The translations under genes and the position numbers were made by a program. From contig NC_092464.1 in the NCBI RefSeq assembly GCF_047495875.1, positions 31,404,865 through 31,468,864 of the forward strand: a stretch of DNA of 64,000 nt, written 5' to 3'. This DNA comes from Pithys albifrons albifrons. Taxonomy: Eukaryota; Chordata; Aves; Passeriformes; Thamnophilidae. The notes under the pieces were generated by a model. That model was not told the origin of the DNA. It saw only the letters and a program-made list of their open reading frames with translations, and made no database searches. Below, one piece after another: positions 1-15,100 of the stretch (positions are counted from its first letter, which is position 1; each line of letters opens with the position of its first letter).

Positions 1-2987
1 CAGAGCCAGAGACCTGGAGAGGAAATGAAGCAGCCTGTATTGGACAACTAACATGCACGGCACACTGGCCTTCCAGGTGGTAGAACTGGGGAACAAAAAA
101 AGAAAACCAAAGTAAAATAAAAAAAAACCAAAACAAACACACAACAAAAACCACATAAAACACAAAAACCAAACCAAGAAAACAACAACAAAAAAACCAC
201 CAAATCTTTCTGAACAAGGAGTTCCTTTCAGCTGGATATTAATTAGAGAAGCAAACGCTGAATTGCCTGGCCCTCTGCTGAGCTGCTCACAGTGAAAAGT
301 ACAAAGTGAGGGCCTGCTGTGTGGGTAAACTGATGACTCACTTTTAATATCAGGTTGAGCCAGGATCTTGAAAGCTGCCAAGCTAACTCTACAGGGATCC
401 CCACTTCAGCCCACTCACATTTCCTAATAACAGCACCGCATTTCAGCAGGCTGCCCTTAAGCAAGACACTTTGATTTGTAAACAGAGGCAGTCTAGGAAA
501 TAATATACCAGTGTGGTTAGCTGGATATGTCATAAGACAACAAGGTATTAAATGGCCAGAGGATATTGCTCAAATTTGAATGTTACAGCGATTAATACAA
601 GATAATTTTTAATGGCATTTTAAAATTCTACCCATGCCTTCCATAGTCCTGGGAGAGGTATTACTGCCCCTCTTTGAATCATACAAAGAGGAAAAGCCTG
701 CTGGTAAATATATGCCTACAGAAGTACACATTTTAAAGAATTTTAATTTATAGTTGGAAGACCAAAAAATATTTTATACAAAATAGATTGTTTCTTCCTG
801 TGTTTTGACGTAAGGGCGTTAAACCATCATGCTTACTGGAATACTTTTATGGGTTCTTTAGACATTTATTTCAAGTCCTCTACTCTCAGCCTGGTGAAAT
901 TTAGGATGTGCAGAAACCTGCCAGAGTAGTGACTCACTCCTGGCAGATTTGCATCTCATTCTATCCCAGCAGAAACTACAACTCATGTGCTGTTGCTATG
1001 CAGATCAAAAGATGCATGTTTATTGTCTTGGCCACATGACTGAAAATATATTGCTGTGTAAGCTCTGCGTTAGGCTTCCTGCTTGAGGACAAACCTCTTT
1101 CTGTTCAGACATATAAAGGTTTCTTAAAAGAGACGTCTGTTTGGTTATAAGACTCCACTGCCAAACTGATTGCAAATCCAGTAGTGTATTCTGAAATGTT
1201 AAACAACTCTGTGAAAGATTTTAACTCTTTATCCACCCTTCTTACTGTCTTTGCCTACTTGGCTAAAGCTTCAACTTTCTTTGTGGCAAGCAGTCTTCCA
1301 CACGCTGCACACTTGGACTGATTTCAAGATTCTTGTCTTGTGCCTGCCCCATACATGCAGGATGTACAAGAGGTATAAGTCCTGTGGTAGGAAATGAGTG
1401 CTTTTTCCTTCTCAATAAATCACTTTTACTTCCACTGGGCAGTCGGAAAGAGAGGAGAAAGTCCTAACTAAGGGTTATTTTAAAATCTAAACCCAGATAA
1501 ATGAGAGAATGAAAGAAAAAATCCTCAGCTGACTGGTGCCATTGCACTCCCCTTGTCTCCCTCAGCTGAAGCCACAGGGCAGTAAGCATCCACCACACTC
1601 AGTCCACTTCTGCTTAATCTGCACCCAGCTCCCTGCTAGGGTCATGCTCCATAGCTCTCAGGAGGTAACTTCGTTCTGCATTAAAGACCTGCTAGGTTCT
1701 GGATGTGCCTTAGGTAATTCATAAACCATGATTTTTCTTCTGATTTCTCTAGTGGTGCAATATGACATTAGGCTTTTTCAAGCTTTATTCATAGCTCAAA
1801 TAGAGAACTGATTTTAAGTTACCTTAAAGATGGCAACAGTCAGAAAAAGCAGTGATTCCTAACTGCACCAGGTGTAGGAGCACTTGGAGAGATTGATGAG
1901 GATATACATCTGCATGTATGTGAGACAGTTATTTTGGCATCTAACTATCAGTCTGTTTGGAAGGAGGAAAAGAAGCCACCAGTTGTTTCCAAGGAAATAA
2001 TATTAAAAATTATGTATGTCACTGTGGCATTTGCAGTTCCTCTGTGCCTGGATGACTGACTATTCATCCTTCATGTTCTGGTTCCAAATGGAGTATCTTC
2101 TAAATTGTAAATATTGTATGAATAATCTCAAAAAATCTTTGCCTCAGATATAGCCACAAACTTCAAGAATTTCAAGGGATAGTAGTGAAGGAAGTACAGA
2201 ATTTGTCCCAAAACTCATCAGTGCAGTTGCAAAAAATGCCACACATTGCCCTTTTCCTATAGATGTATATTTAGAATAATGTCCACCACACTGAAGGCTG
2301 TGCAGAAGTAGTAGAGTAATTATAATGGGCCACCACACTTTTTGGCAGCACTGTAACTGACTTTTGTGTTTTCTGTGCTTTGAAACTAGTTCCCTGAAAT
2401 GTGTTCATTATTCTTTGCAGAGCTATTTTTATACTAATATAGAGGCAGACTGAGACAGTATGGATATAGCTTGCCCTATTCTGGTTTGATGAGAAAATGC
2501 CAAAGCTAAGCCATTCCCAGTCTTCTTAGCAATTAAACCTGGCACAGGTGCAGTAATGTTCTTTTCTTGCTGTTGGGACTAATCCTGATGATATTGATGT
2601 AACTGTTTCTCATTTCAGTATTTTGCACTTGTTAATATTCTCAGAAGACTGCCTAGGGGCATTGATTATTTTTTTCAGCAGTTTCCTAAACCAGGCACAT
2701 GTCAAAAAGTGTCCATGAGCCTTCTACAGGTACAGATGGCTCAGGACATTCGGGATGGTAGTGAGAGTCAGAGATGGGCATGAAAGAGCCTGTGGATCAG
2801 AAGTGTGAATGAGATGTACTGTGTCATTTTCATCTGTTTGATGGGAGTCATGGAGATAAAATCACAAACTTCTGTAACACCTGTGAGCACAAGAATGGAG
2901 TTGTGGTTTCTTTTCTGGTTCCCATCTCTGCTAAAAAGCAAACCCCCTTTCCCCTCAAAAACAGCAAGTCTAAGAGTCAGAGAATTC
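1..2987. other. intergenic, nothing recognised beyond an A/C tract
   Basis: AT-rich DNA downstream of POLR1F. The open frames are short and lack family resemblance or splice support. Confidence 0.7.
95..203. repeat. A/C-rich low-complexity tract
   Basis: About 110 bp of nearly pure A and C on the plus strand (AACAAACACACAACAAAAAC and similar). Confidence 0.85.
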
Positions 2988-3255
2988 ATCTGGGATCACA
3001 GAATATGCTGAGTTGGAAGGGACCCACAAGGATCATCAAGTCAAACTCCTGGCCCTGCATAGGACCATCCCTAAGAGTCACACCTTGTGCCTGAGAGTAT
3101 CACCCAAAAGTGTCTTGAACTATGTCAGGCTTAGCCCTGTCACCACTTCCGCAGAGATCCTGTTCCAGTGCCCAACAGCCTCTGGGTAAAGAACCTTTTT
3201 CTAATATCCAACCTAAACCTCCCCTAACACAACTTCAGCCCATCACTTGGGATGA
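2988..3255 (-). mobile_element. CR1 LINE 3' fragment
   Basis: Plus-strand text begins with a reverse-complemented CR1 tail (ATCACAGAAT...GAGTTGGAAGGGACCCACAA). It continues into the reverse complement of the ORF2 C-terminal and 3'-UTR region (caacagcctctgggtaaaga, aacctaaacctcccc). It is a 5'-truncated, old copy of about 265 bp. Confidence 0.85.
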
Positions 3256-6200
3256 GTAAGAAATGCCAGTGCCTGCGTACCTTACTATCAAGGTTCTTCT
3301 GCAACAGATAATTTTCTGGAACAAGGATCTCTCTTCAAGATCTGGAGTAATTTATTATATCATCTTCTTTTCTGCAAAAGTTGGGTGTTTTGGCATCAAG
3401 GACTTTTGTACCAGCACTTCACTGGAATTAAAAGACACTGGTGCACTGACATCAAGGAATTCACGTAGCTTTTGTCTGCTCTGAACTCAGCACTAATTAG
3501 GAGGTTTCAGTAAGGTGCTTCACAATTTGGAATTCCATTTGCTTTTTTCCCCACCAAAAAAAAAAAAAAGAATAAAATCACAGTTACTGCTGCTGCATTG
3601 ATTTAAAGATTTGACTTAATTTGATAGCCTGCCTTATAATTGCTGTAGTGATATGTAGGAGACCTATTCTGGCCTCCAAAAGATTAAAAAAGACCAGTCC
3701 TGCCAGGCTCCTGCAGAAACTCCTGTGGCAATAAGAAGAGCAGATTCAGCAGATCTCTTTCCTTCCTTCCTTTCTGTAGCCCGAGTTCAGCAAAATAAGT
3801 GTATATATGATCACTTCAAACTAACTGTGGATACTGAATGACAAAGATTATAGATTTGCTCAAAGACTTTAGGAGTATAATTGCTATAAATTTGAAAAAA
3901 AAAAGAACCAAAAAAAATATTTTGAGGAAAAAGCTTTGCCATCATATTATTAAAGCAGTCAGTTGCAGTATTTTCCAAAAGCACAAGACAGCTTTATTTC
4001 CACAGGATTAAAAAAAAACAAACAAACAAGCAAACTTCTTACAGGAATTTTTGTACTTATTTTCTGGCTTTTCAGGCTAGACTCTGGCAAAATGTAAAGG
4101 ACTCCTTGAAATCTTCTAAAGACATTACTAATTGTCTTAACTGATATGAAAGATGTTCAGCTACTTTGGTAATGAGCAGTAGGTAGGTTAATAATGTAAT
4201 AGCAACCCCAATTTTCTAATTAGCATTTCTGATTTGACACTAGCCCATCAATAAAAAGTTATTAGCACCTGGTAAGAGACTTGAAACTGCAATATACCTG
4301 TGTGAATGACATTCATGCCCTGATGTATTGAGAAGTTCATGAATACTGGTGCCTCTTACCTCCAAAATCAGAGAAGATAATCCCTTTGCTATTTCATAGC
4401 TCTTGTGATAAGGATTCTGGGACTCAGTAGGGCCTCACCAATTTCCCCAGTGTAGGATTTTATCTCTTCTGAATTTTCAGGTCAGAAGAAGGGGTTTCAA
4501 AGAGCACACTCATTTCTCTCTGCAGGTCTCAACACCAAATTGCTAATCTAACATCCATAACAATTTAAACAATACCTTGACTCAACTGCTCTTGGAGCCC
4601 CATGGCACCTAGTTAAGTTACTTTCCAACACTGCTGTAAATCAAAAGAGAAGGGCTAAGGTCACTGTGTTTGCTGTATGTTTCAGTTTGGAACCCTGATT
4701 GCTTTACCAACTGCTCATTGAAGTTGTTTTTATAACTTTCTAAGGAATGCTTCATTCCTTGCTCCAAAATTTTTGTTTGTATCCTCACCTGACATGCAAG
4801 GTAGTATTTAGCTTGAATATAATATGCATAAATTAAAAAAAAACAATTAAGGAAAAGTACTTGCAAAGGACAAAGCGTACGGCAAAGATTTAACATAATC
4901 AGTAGAAAACCACATTTTTTTTTTGTGTTTTACTTTTAAGTTTTCTGTTCCACTTGGGCACAATTCCCATTCTTACAGGGAGCATTATGGACATACTGTT
5001 TGAGAAGAAAGGAAAAACTTGGAAAAAATCTTTGAGAACAGTTTCTGTCAAAAGAGTGGCCTAGCAAAAAAAATGCAGTGGATAAACAGTGGAATAAAAT
5101 GTTATTGGCTTGAACGTATAGATACTAATGGAAAAGCAGGAGGAGAGAGAGCAGACAGGCCCAGAGTAGGACTAGTCCTAAGGACAGATGTTCATCACTG
5201 ACCCAGCTGGGATGCTCCATCTACCCTGGGCTGGGGTGATTCCCTTGGGGGATCAGAGGCATAGCAGTATGTGAATCTCTAACACAGGGTTTCAGGCGGG
5301 TCTGGGTCATGATGCATATTGTATTTTAAACAATACCTTTTGTTGTGTTCAGTGATTGGGAAGCATCAGCTCTCAGTTGTGCAAATTATGCCACAATGCA
5401 ATTTTGAAACCAATACAGAAAAATGTCAGTAAAAAATGATTTTCACCCACAGCAGGTATTTCAAATTCCTAAATAGTGGGCAGTTAATATTTTATACCAC
5501 AAGTTAAATAGGTTTTACCTGTCTTACATCTGTTCTGCCTTTCATGCAATACTCTGTAAACTATTCTGTTAAATCTGAAGAAAACCCAATAGCAAAGCCA
5601 GGGGTGAATGCAAGGCAAAATGTTGATAAGATTTATTCAAGTCCCTGATTCAAGGAGTGAGTTTCTGTTTGGAAAGTTTTCACTTGTAGACAAGGATGTT
5701 ATATCTGACAAAAGCTAAGGAGATTATGAAATCAAGGGAGTTAGATGTGATCCTGTGAGTTCAGAAACACAGATACTACTCCACTGACGAAATTCTGCAT
5801 AGGAAGAAATAAGTGTGGGAATGAAATTGAGTATCTTTTTATTCCATATTTGTTCATCTCCATGGTTTTTTCACAATGTTTTACAAATGTCAACATTTAT
5901 AAAATACAGCCTCTGTATCTGATATCCTTTGTGCAGATACCTTTTAAAATATTTTTCTGAGACCCTTTTACTCCAGGCAAGTAATCTTAAGCTCTGTCAC
6001 TTTTCAGTGTATGTACTTGTTTTCAACTATAAAATATCCTTAAATAGTCCTTGGTCTTCTTTTAGTCCTCAGTGATTTTTTACTACCTTTGTTTTTGTGG
6101 TATATATCTGAAAATAACCATTATATTTGGGCTTGCGTGCTTGCTCATATCATCCTATCATCCCTACTGAGAACTGCATACAGATTTTGCAGGGTGAATA

Positions 6201-6467
6201 CATTGGGGTTTTTTTCTATATTAATTGCTTAACTTTTCCTTGAATGGATCACATACTACAGACATCATTTCTGAACTAAAGGATCTAAATCGAGGCTGCA
6301 TCCAGTATTTTACATGTTCAGATATTTCACACATGGAAGAGATGTTACTTTAAAGATTCACAAATTATTCTTGAATTCAGAGCTGAAAGGACAACATATG
6401 ACTCAAAAATAATGTGTATTCCGGTTTGAGATGACTCTGAAAAGCTTCTGCTGCCATGATGTAAGCA

Positions 6468-6535
6468 GGAATCATAGAATCACAGTATCATTAAGGCCAG
6501 AAAATATCTCAAAGGTCATCGAGTCCAAGCATTAT
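6468..6535 (-). mobile_element. short CR1 3'-end remnant
   Basis: About 65 bp matching the reverse-complemented CR1 3' end (AATCATAGAATCACAGTATC, then GGTCATCGAGTCCAAGCATT). Heavily truncated and decayed. Confidence 0.7.
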
Positions 6536-9119
6536 GTTCTGAATTTGAAAAGCATCCAACACCATGTGAATGTGATTCTGATTTGGATGGAGGAAGGTAC
6601 ACTTTTCTATTCTTCTCCTTGTTATGTAAGCGGATTTCCCTATGTGTAAAATCTAGCTCAATATTTTTCAAACAACCCGACTTGCAGGTTTTTCCTTATA
6701 TAAACTGACATATTTGATAATTCTTGGGTATATGTTTTCTATTAGCCTATTATTAATTTCTAATTTTCACAGAGTCTATCAAATTGTAACTAGATATTAG
6801 ATATTTTTAATTCATCTATATCCAAAAAATTATAATTTAATTAATAATGTGTGAGTTTTAATCAGACTGAAAAGAACCAAAAATGGGGTCTTACAGCTGC
6901 AGTGAGCATGGTCCAGTGCCACCCAGTAGGGCTGTCAAAAAGATGACATTCTAGTGTAGCCTTCATTTCCAAAAATCTTCATAAAACTTTCCATGGTCAG
7001 CTGTGACTCCAAGAACATCACCAATACAGCTGTGGAAAGAGTGGGATTTACTGCCGCCCCCCTTCCTGTAATCTCCAGAGGATTTCTACTCACTGCCTAA
7101 CTAGCTTACCATGTTGAATTATAAAGCAATGCTCAGCTGCTGGCAGAACAGTGAAATGACAGGACTGCACTGGCTGCTCTTCCAGTAGTCTGTGAGAGCT
7201 GGAGGGGCTGTGGCAGAGCTCAGGCTGTACGACTGGCAGGTTTGAGGCTCCTGCTGGATTTCCACCACCTGCTCTCCTCCAAGAGCTCTGATGGAAAACC
7301 ACAGCTTAGCCCTTTAGGCTCCCAACCAGATACAACTAACTTGGGAGAGTTAAGGACAGGGTGAAAAAATTCAGCCAAACTATCAGGATAAGCACATGAA
7401 ACCTCTGTCCTGATTGCTGGTTTTGGTGTAATACCTCACCTGAAATATGCACTTCAAGTTTCTCCTCTAGTTTTTGGAAGTGATGCTTATTTCAGAAGAA
7501 ATCAATAAATGTCAGTGTGCATAAAATATGGGGCAGATCAAATAAAGGCATTTCAGTATTAAAAGCTATTAATTTTGTGCAACATACATTTGAATTAAAA
7601 TATTATTAAATTCCATTAAGCTAAAATGATATATTTAACTCAGACTTCAGAGCGTTAATTTCATAGTCCCCTCCAAGCTGTTTCTGCAAAGGTGTTAGGG
7701 ATAATTAACTGCCATTTTCTCAGTAATTCAGAATCTGCAATCAATCAAAATGCAGGGACTGGGTGATTGTAGAAAACAGTAACACTTAGTTTATTATATA
7801 GTACATTCTCATTCTGGTTGTTTTATGATGGGATCAGCTACACTTTCCCCGCAGAATTTATAATGCTTACCCTTCAGCCAATTAGTTTTTCTCACTTTAC
7901 TTTAACTTAAAGCTTGGTGAGTTTGTTATATATATGTGTAAGTTTGCCTGTCAGTTATATTGGCCACAGACCTGCAGGACTCCATGTGTTTAAACTATTA
8001 GGAACCCAGTATTGTCCAGAAAAGTGGCAACTTTGATTTCTTAAAGCAGTGGTTTTTTCTTTAAAAAATGTGAAGGGGAAAAGGAGAGCAATGAGAAGAC
8101 TGTTTCCCATGGCTACACATGTGTGGCATGGAGGGACAGCTTGAGCCACCCAAGGACAAGCTCTGGAGTCCAGGTCTACAGTTGCTTGGCTGTCGTACAT
8201 GGATACTGCCATGCTTCCAGATCATGCACACAGTGCAGAATTGATCACTACCAAGGCATTGTGATAATGGTGAACCAGAGATATTTGATCTTCACGTTCT
8301 AAATCAAGCACAGAAATAGTCTTTCCACTGAAGTTCTCATGTACTTTTTGAACTAATCCTAGTGCTTTTGCACATGTTGATTTACAGCTAGTCTCACAGG
8401 GAAGGAGATTTTAAAATTATAGACAGTTAAGTGGTTATTTTGCTGAATGCTACTGGACTGGATAACAGTAGCAGGCCTCCAAGATAGCCTGATGGGATAG
8501 TATAATGGACAGTCCATTTTTGTTTTGTAGCCATGTAAACCTGCATCTGGAAATCCTACTCTTAACTTCACAGCTGTAGTGTTGAAACACATGGGGGTGC
8601 AGTAGAGTTTATTCAGTATTTTAAAAAAGATAGAAACCCTGAAGCAAACTGAACTTTGACAAGAAAATTACCAATGTAAAGTCATAAAAAAGACAACACT
8701 GAAAGACTCCTGCTGTTTCTTGGAGCATTAATAGAAGTCAATGTCCCAGATTGATCAGATTAATGCTGGCTGAACAGTGTGCAGTACCGTTCCAACCACA
8801 ACACTACAAATACTTTGACTAGAACACTATTTAACACAAATATAATTTAAAAATCTCTGCTGCTGGAGAATTCTTCCTAACCTGTATTACTAATCCCACC
8901 TCTCTGGGTGCCTACAAATAGGATTTAAGAGTAGTTCTCAGGTGGAGTCTGTGCTCTTATCATGTCACTGGGATAAGGTGCGCCTTGTGTGAATGCATTC
9001 AGAAGTCCTGCTCTATGCAGGACTAGGCATTGTTTCATAGATTTATAAAAGGCTGGTTTACACATCTGTCAGGTCTACAGAATAGTCCTTTATGCTTAAT
9101 TTAAATACTGGTGCCAGTG

Positions 9120-9133
9120 CTGCCCTCTACTGA
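9120..9133 (-). promoter_or_regulatory. candidate CTCF-like motif (one mismatch)
   Basis: CTGCCCTCTACTGA is the reverse-complement CTCF core with one mismatch at the last base. Weak by itself. Its orientation is opposite to the 36.1- and 47.9-kb sites. Confidence 0.2.
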
Positions 9134-12100
9134 GAACAGAGACCACGCCCAGCTAAAGCATGGGGTTTGTTGTTGTTACGTTCCTATTGGCTATTACTTT
9201 CTCTTACTGATCTATAGTGGACAGAAGACACTTTTTGATGCGGTCATAGTCTAGGTCAAGAACACAACACAGTGTACCAACAGGTGAGAGACCCAACATG
9301 TCTAGAGTGCAGGTTTTGTGCACAAACAACTTCTCCCAACAGTTAATGCCAAAGACCAGGGGATACTTAGTTTATAGACGGCATCAATAAATGTGGTCCT
9401 GTTGGAATGTATAAAAAAAAAGGGTGAGAGTATTGAAATAATACCCCTGACTTGAAATTAGAGTGGTTTTAAAGGTATACTATATTATTTTCTGACTCAT
9501 GTATCCTATTTGGATCTGAATAATCTTGACAGCACTGAATTTGGCAAGATAAATTGAATATTTATTTGTCAGGAAGTCTAAAGAGATGTGATATTGAAAG
9601 AAGTGACAAAAAATTGAGCTTTCACAGTGTTCTAGCTAGATGTTACATAAACACGAGAAGTAGCAGCAATACCCTTGTGATGGTTGCAGTGATGTTGTAA
9701 AAAAATGCCAAGTGGTATTTTGGTCTATCTTACATGGCACCATGGAGTCTTATTGCTTTTTTTTCTTTTCTTGAAAAAACAGTGCCAGCATATATTTCTG
9801 TTTCTTGGCTCCAAAAATAGAAGATTGTATAGAAAGAGGGGAATAGAGATCTTGTATTTCTGTTAGGCTGAAAGAGAAACACATAGAAAAGTGCATAATA
9901 AAGAAATTTTGAGAAAATGAAAAGTTAGGAACAGATGTTGCTGTTTATTTTTATTTCTCTCTCCCCCTCCCTATGATTATAATAATCTTTTTTTTTTGCA
10001 ATGACTAGGGAAGAAGGGGATTACATCAAGGTTAGAAAAAACATCAGATAAAACTGAATATAACCCCACTTAAATCCTCTATTCAGCATTACTTCAAGTA
10101 GAATTAAAGCTACTGTGTAAATCTGGTGCTTTAAATGATTGAAGATGTCAGAGTAGCAAACTGTCTTTAGACACACCCTGGAAAAAATTGAAGAAAGTTT
10201 TCTATCTGGTCTTTGAATTGATTTTCATATTCTGGTATGAATGAACTAGATCATCCAAATATTGCCTATCTTATGTGGGTTAAAACATGAATAATAGGAA
10301 AGTCAAGTATGGATTGAGAGATTCAAAAAACCTACAGCCATCAGAGATATTTCTCTGCAACTACCATGTAGAAGACATTTATATTGTTGCAGTGGTTACT
10401 TTGTCTGAACTGTTCAAACTCTTTAAACTACTATTAAAAAAAAAAGCCACATTTTTCACTGCTCATAGTTTGCCTGCTTTTTTCATATTTGAACTTTGAA
10501 AATCAAACCAGGCATTTTTACAGCAGATTTTTAGTTCTTTCTTTCAAGTATGCTTGTCTTCTTCCAGAGTTTAGACTAAGATCTAAATCCACTGCTCCTT
10601 TTAATTCCCCTCTTAAGAATTCTAGGCTAAATAAAAGTATTGCTACTTACCTTCATGTTAGTTTCTAATGTAAGCATAGAGATCAAATAAATAGCAAAAA
10701 GTAAAAAATCCTAGCAACAATCCTCTGTGTTTCATGGACATGAATCTGACAAATTGTTTTCAAACTTCAGTAACACTAAATTCCATGATAAATACATGGG
10801 CCTATTAGAGTTTCCACTTTGGAAACCATTAGAATCCAAATATGTTTTGGTTTGGGGGGATCTCTTTTCTTTTTTTTTTTTAATTTTCTTTATAGTCAGA
10901 CAAGTCATGCAAATTATCTGTTTTGTAAATGAAAAAATGAAAAATATTATGAAGTTTCAGCAAGGTGTAACTGAGAGGAGACTTTCAGATGATGGAAAGC
11001 CAACAAGGTCTCAAAAAATTGATACTGAAGAACTATAGCCAAAATTATGGGAGCTTCTTCACTCCAGCCTGAATCACTTGGAAAATCTTAAACAGAGCCA
11101 AAATGTGTGTGAATTTTCATAAGCCATGCAAATTCATCTTGGTAAATTTCCTTTTAATTTATGAACTATTTCTTCTCCCAAAAACATACAACAAATGCCA
11201 TTTTACTTTCTCCTCCCATAAAACCATACAAAACTTTTTGCCAGGCTAGTAAGCATTAGCAAAAATGTTAATGTTAGTTTTCTATTGTAGGAATCTATCT
11301 CCAGGGATATAGATACAGTAGCATGATTTAAAGCTTTACAATAGTAAGGTTCTTCAGGTTTCTGCACACACTGCAATTTTAATAGAATGTGTACATTCTT
11401 TCTGCACCTCAAATGTTTTTTGTATTATACCTTGCTCCATTAAAAAATGACACATATGAAACTGTACTTAGGATTAACATATGAGTACTTCATTATATAA
11501 TTCTCATGCTTTAAGGAACCATTTCCCTAAAAATGATTCAACCTGAAACTTGGCATACAAAGTTCTACTTGGGGAAAGGCTGTGATGCAGAATAGTTTTA
11601 CGAAGTTTCACATAAATCAGTCTTGTCATTTTTTAATTAGTTTTACAGAAGAGGACAACACCCATTTTAGTGTTTTAGTACCATTTCTTGTTCTATTAAT
11701 ATTCACAAACTCTTAAATAGAAAAAAGTTATTTTTCTGAGTTGTTTTCACAGCCTTTTCTTGTCATTTTAAATCATTGTTTCACCTTAAATAGAAAGTTT
11801 ACCAAGCCTCAAATCCTACTTCGTACTTGCTTTGCCTTTCTCAGAGCATGTGTAGTGATGAATGTTTCAGACTAATTTAGTGATGCGAAAGGTGCCAAAC
11901 TGTCAGATGTAGAAACTAAAATAGTCTGTCTGTGCTGAGAATGTTTATTTTATTGTTCAAATTGCGGTTGGAGGCTTCTCCAGCTTTGTGCAGCCACAAA
12001 GACCTGCAATTTGGGGGGACATGGGAGTTGGTGAAAGGGATGAGACTGTAAATGGAAGCATGCTGATTGATCTGTGCAGTGGAAAAGAAGGCCTAGAACA

Positions 12101-15100
12101 CAGCACTGTATTTTAAGTACTTCTAAGATACTCATCTACCTCTCATCAGACTATCCAAAATTTTGCTGAAGGCAAACACGCTGGGATGAAAGAATGTTGC
12201 CTATATACAGCAAAGAGATCATCAATGTAAGTCCCCATGATTAAGCACAGGGTGAGCTACTGTTGAGACTTCTTGGATAGAAACTATCCCCAGTTGCTCC
12301 TTTGCAAATCTAATTATTCAGCTACTTTCCCATGTCACAAAGGCAAAATAGTAAGCCATGCACTTTCTCTGGCTAAGGATAAGAACTTCCATTCATTTCT
12401 TACCAGTCCAGCAAAGTACGTCATCCTTCCTTCAGCTATCTTCTTATGATTTGTATTTTCTTTTTTAGGTTAGGAAGGCATTGACCGATGTGTTCTAAAT
12501 ATCTACATCCAAAATTACTAGCAATGGACACATTTGCACAGATACATTTAAGACAAAGAATGGACCTATTTCTTGGGCTGCTGAACCGAGCTTTTATTCC
12601 TTTTTAAGTTTAGCCTATTACTACAGTTTGGCATTACAAATACTACTGTTCAGAAAGAGTGGACAGTTTAATTCCTAGGGCAAGTACTTACATTCCTGGT
12701 AACAACTACTAGAATTATGTGAGTTAGAGAATATGTGCCCGTGTACTTTAAGACTCCTGGTTTTATTTTTCACTAAATTTATATGCTGTTGCCAGAAGCA
12801 TTATCTTGGTAACAATTTCAAAAAAAGTAATTCTAATACTTTTAGATGTTCTTTTTTTAATTTATTTTTTTTATATTTCATATCTGCTACACTCTGTTCA
12901 ATGTCACTGAGTCAGTACAGGAATATGGCTATAACATTCTTGCATGTGAAGCTCTACATCAGGCACATTTTAACAGATTAACGTCATCAACCCCTACACA
13001 GCATTAATCATTCTTCAAGGTCATTTTTAGCTATCAAAGTAAGAGCCCCAGTAAAATTTCCAAGGCAGCTCTCAAGCTAGGCCAGTTGCAAGTTTTCAGG
13101 TGCTGGGATAAAATAAAAAAAGAAGGTGACGAATTCACAAAACAAGTTTCTTGGTAAAGTGTCCATAAAGGTCTGTGATGGGAGAGTAACCATTCATCAG
13201 CATCTATGCAAGCAGTCTCTGTTAAGAAAACCAGGGCACATTTAAAGGAAAAATAAACAGATTTATCAGTCTGGTTGCAATTTTATGAAGTACAATGTTG
13301 AAAGGTTTCTCCTGTCTGTTTCAGACACTGACAAGATAAACTAGACATGGCTAAGGCTGAATGGGTCGCTTCTGTCAGGAGCTATGATAAGTTTGAAAAG
13401 CCAGGTATGGTTCACACATGGTCTCCAAATAAATTTCAGACAAGGTTTATGTTCCTTTATTTTGTTTTCCATGTTTCATCATTGCTGAAGCCAAACAATC
13501 AATGACATAAGATTTGGGGATGCTTATTACCACAGCAAATGGTTGAGGCCTGCAAGTATGGAAAACCACATCAAATTGTTGGTTTTATGTGAGACCATGC
13601 TGACATGTAGCAAAAAAATATTTCAGTTATAATCATTTGGGAATTTCTCTCTTTGCTTTACATTTTGGAGAACTCAGTAACAAGATGATGCTGGTTTTCT
13701 GGTCAGATTCAATTACAAAAGTTGTGCAAGCACAAGAAGTATCCTGGAGAACAGTTAATATAACATTAGCAGTTTTTCCAGCATATGGGTACCAAATATC
13801 TGCTGTGGAGTAAATTTAAGTGCTGATCAAAGCTCACAGTGATGCTGCATTAAGTTTAGGGTTATTTTTTACATAAATAAAGCTTGCAGGTATTGTACTT
13901 TAGGGACATGGGATGGGAATGTTACATGTGAGGATGTCTGCAATGAAATCCTTTTTCTCCTACTTCTTCCTCTTCTACATTTTGCTCCCTAAAGCCCTTT
14001 TGTTAGAAAGAGACATAAAATGTCACATTAAATAAAACTTCTGATATTGTAGTTGCCTCCCACATGATATATATGGGCAAAACAGAGGCTGAAATGCAAG
14101 AGATCACATATGATCCCCTCTTTGCTACAATAGTTTCCATTCCACAAGTGCTCTTAAGCTTCTTCTAGTTTAATTGATTGTTATCGTAACTCCCCATCAC
14201 ACCTATGATCTATGTAGGTATTCATAACTTACTTTCTGTAGAAAGACAGAAATGAGAATAAAAAAGTAAAAAGAAAAGTGCGATAGAAATTAAGGAACAA
14301 ACCTCAAATTATTTGGGGGAAGCAAAATAAAGTTGTAAGGAAAAAATATTGAAGGCAAAAGAGTTTAGTGTGATTTTTTTTTACTAGGTTCACCTCTTTG
14401 TTTTTCTTGACTTGTCCCATGCTTCTTTGTGATAATTCATGCAATTGAGCTCTTGAGCATTTGCCTCACTTTTTTAAAAAAACATCAGAGCAGGTGTCTT
14501 CTCTTTGATGTGCTGGCTGTCCTCACAGCAGAACTCACAGGTTTCTCAGCAAGCTTGACAAGGTGCTCAAACTATCCTAGAGACAAGGCCATGAGCTGCC
14601 CAGGAGCCTGCTACGGGCTCTGAGGTTCACAGTCACCATCGCAGGCACTCACCCTACTTGAACTATGCTGACATCAAATACGAAATATTTCCATTGTTTA
14701 ATCCTTCCTTTGTAACAGCCAGTGTTAAACAAAGATTCAGTGTTTAGTGAGTTTTATTGCATGATGCACAAAGAACTAGCTTGATTCTGAAGGGTCAAAA
14801 TAACACCCAATGAAATATGAATCAAAAACTAAGACCAAAACAGAGAAGGGCAGGGGAAGGGGGAATAATGTTCTAGTTCAGAACAGATCCCTGGAAATGG
14901 GAAAGCTGTGTGAGACATGATGTTGAGAAGTCAGACAGAGATCAAAACACGCTTTCTTTTGCACTCAGTACATGCAGATATTCATAAAGTTATTCTGAGA
15001 GAAAGCCAAACATCAGAAATGTCTAACAGTAGCACTTGTCAGCACAGGAAGGAAAAAAATTGCATCTTTTTTCTAATGTGTACCTGAAGTGTACATCATT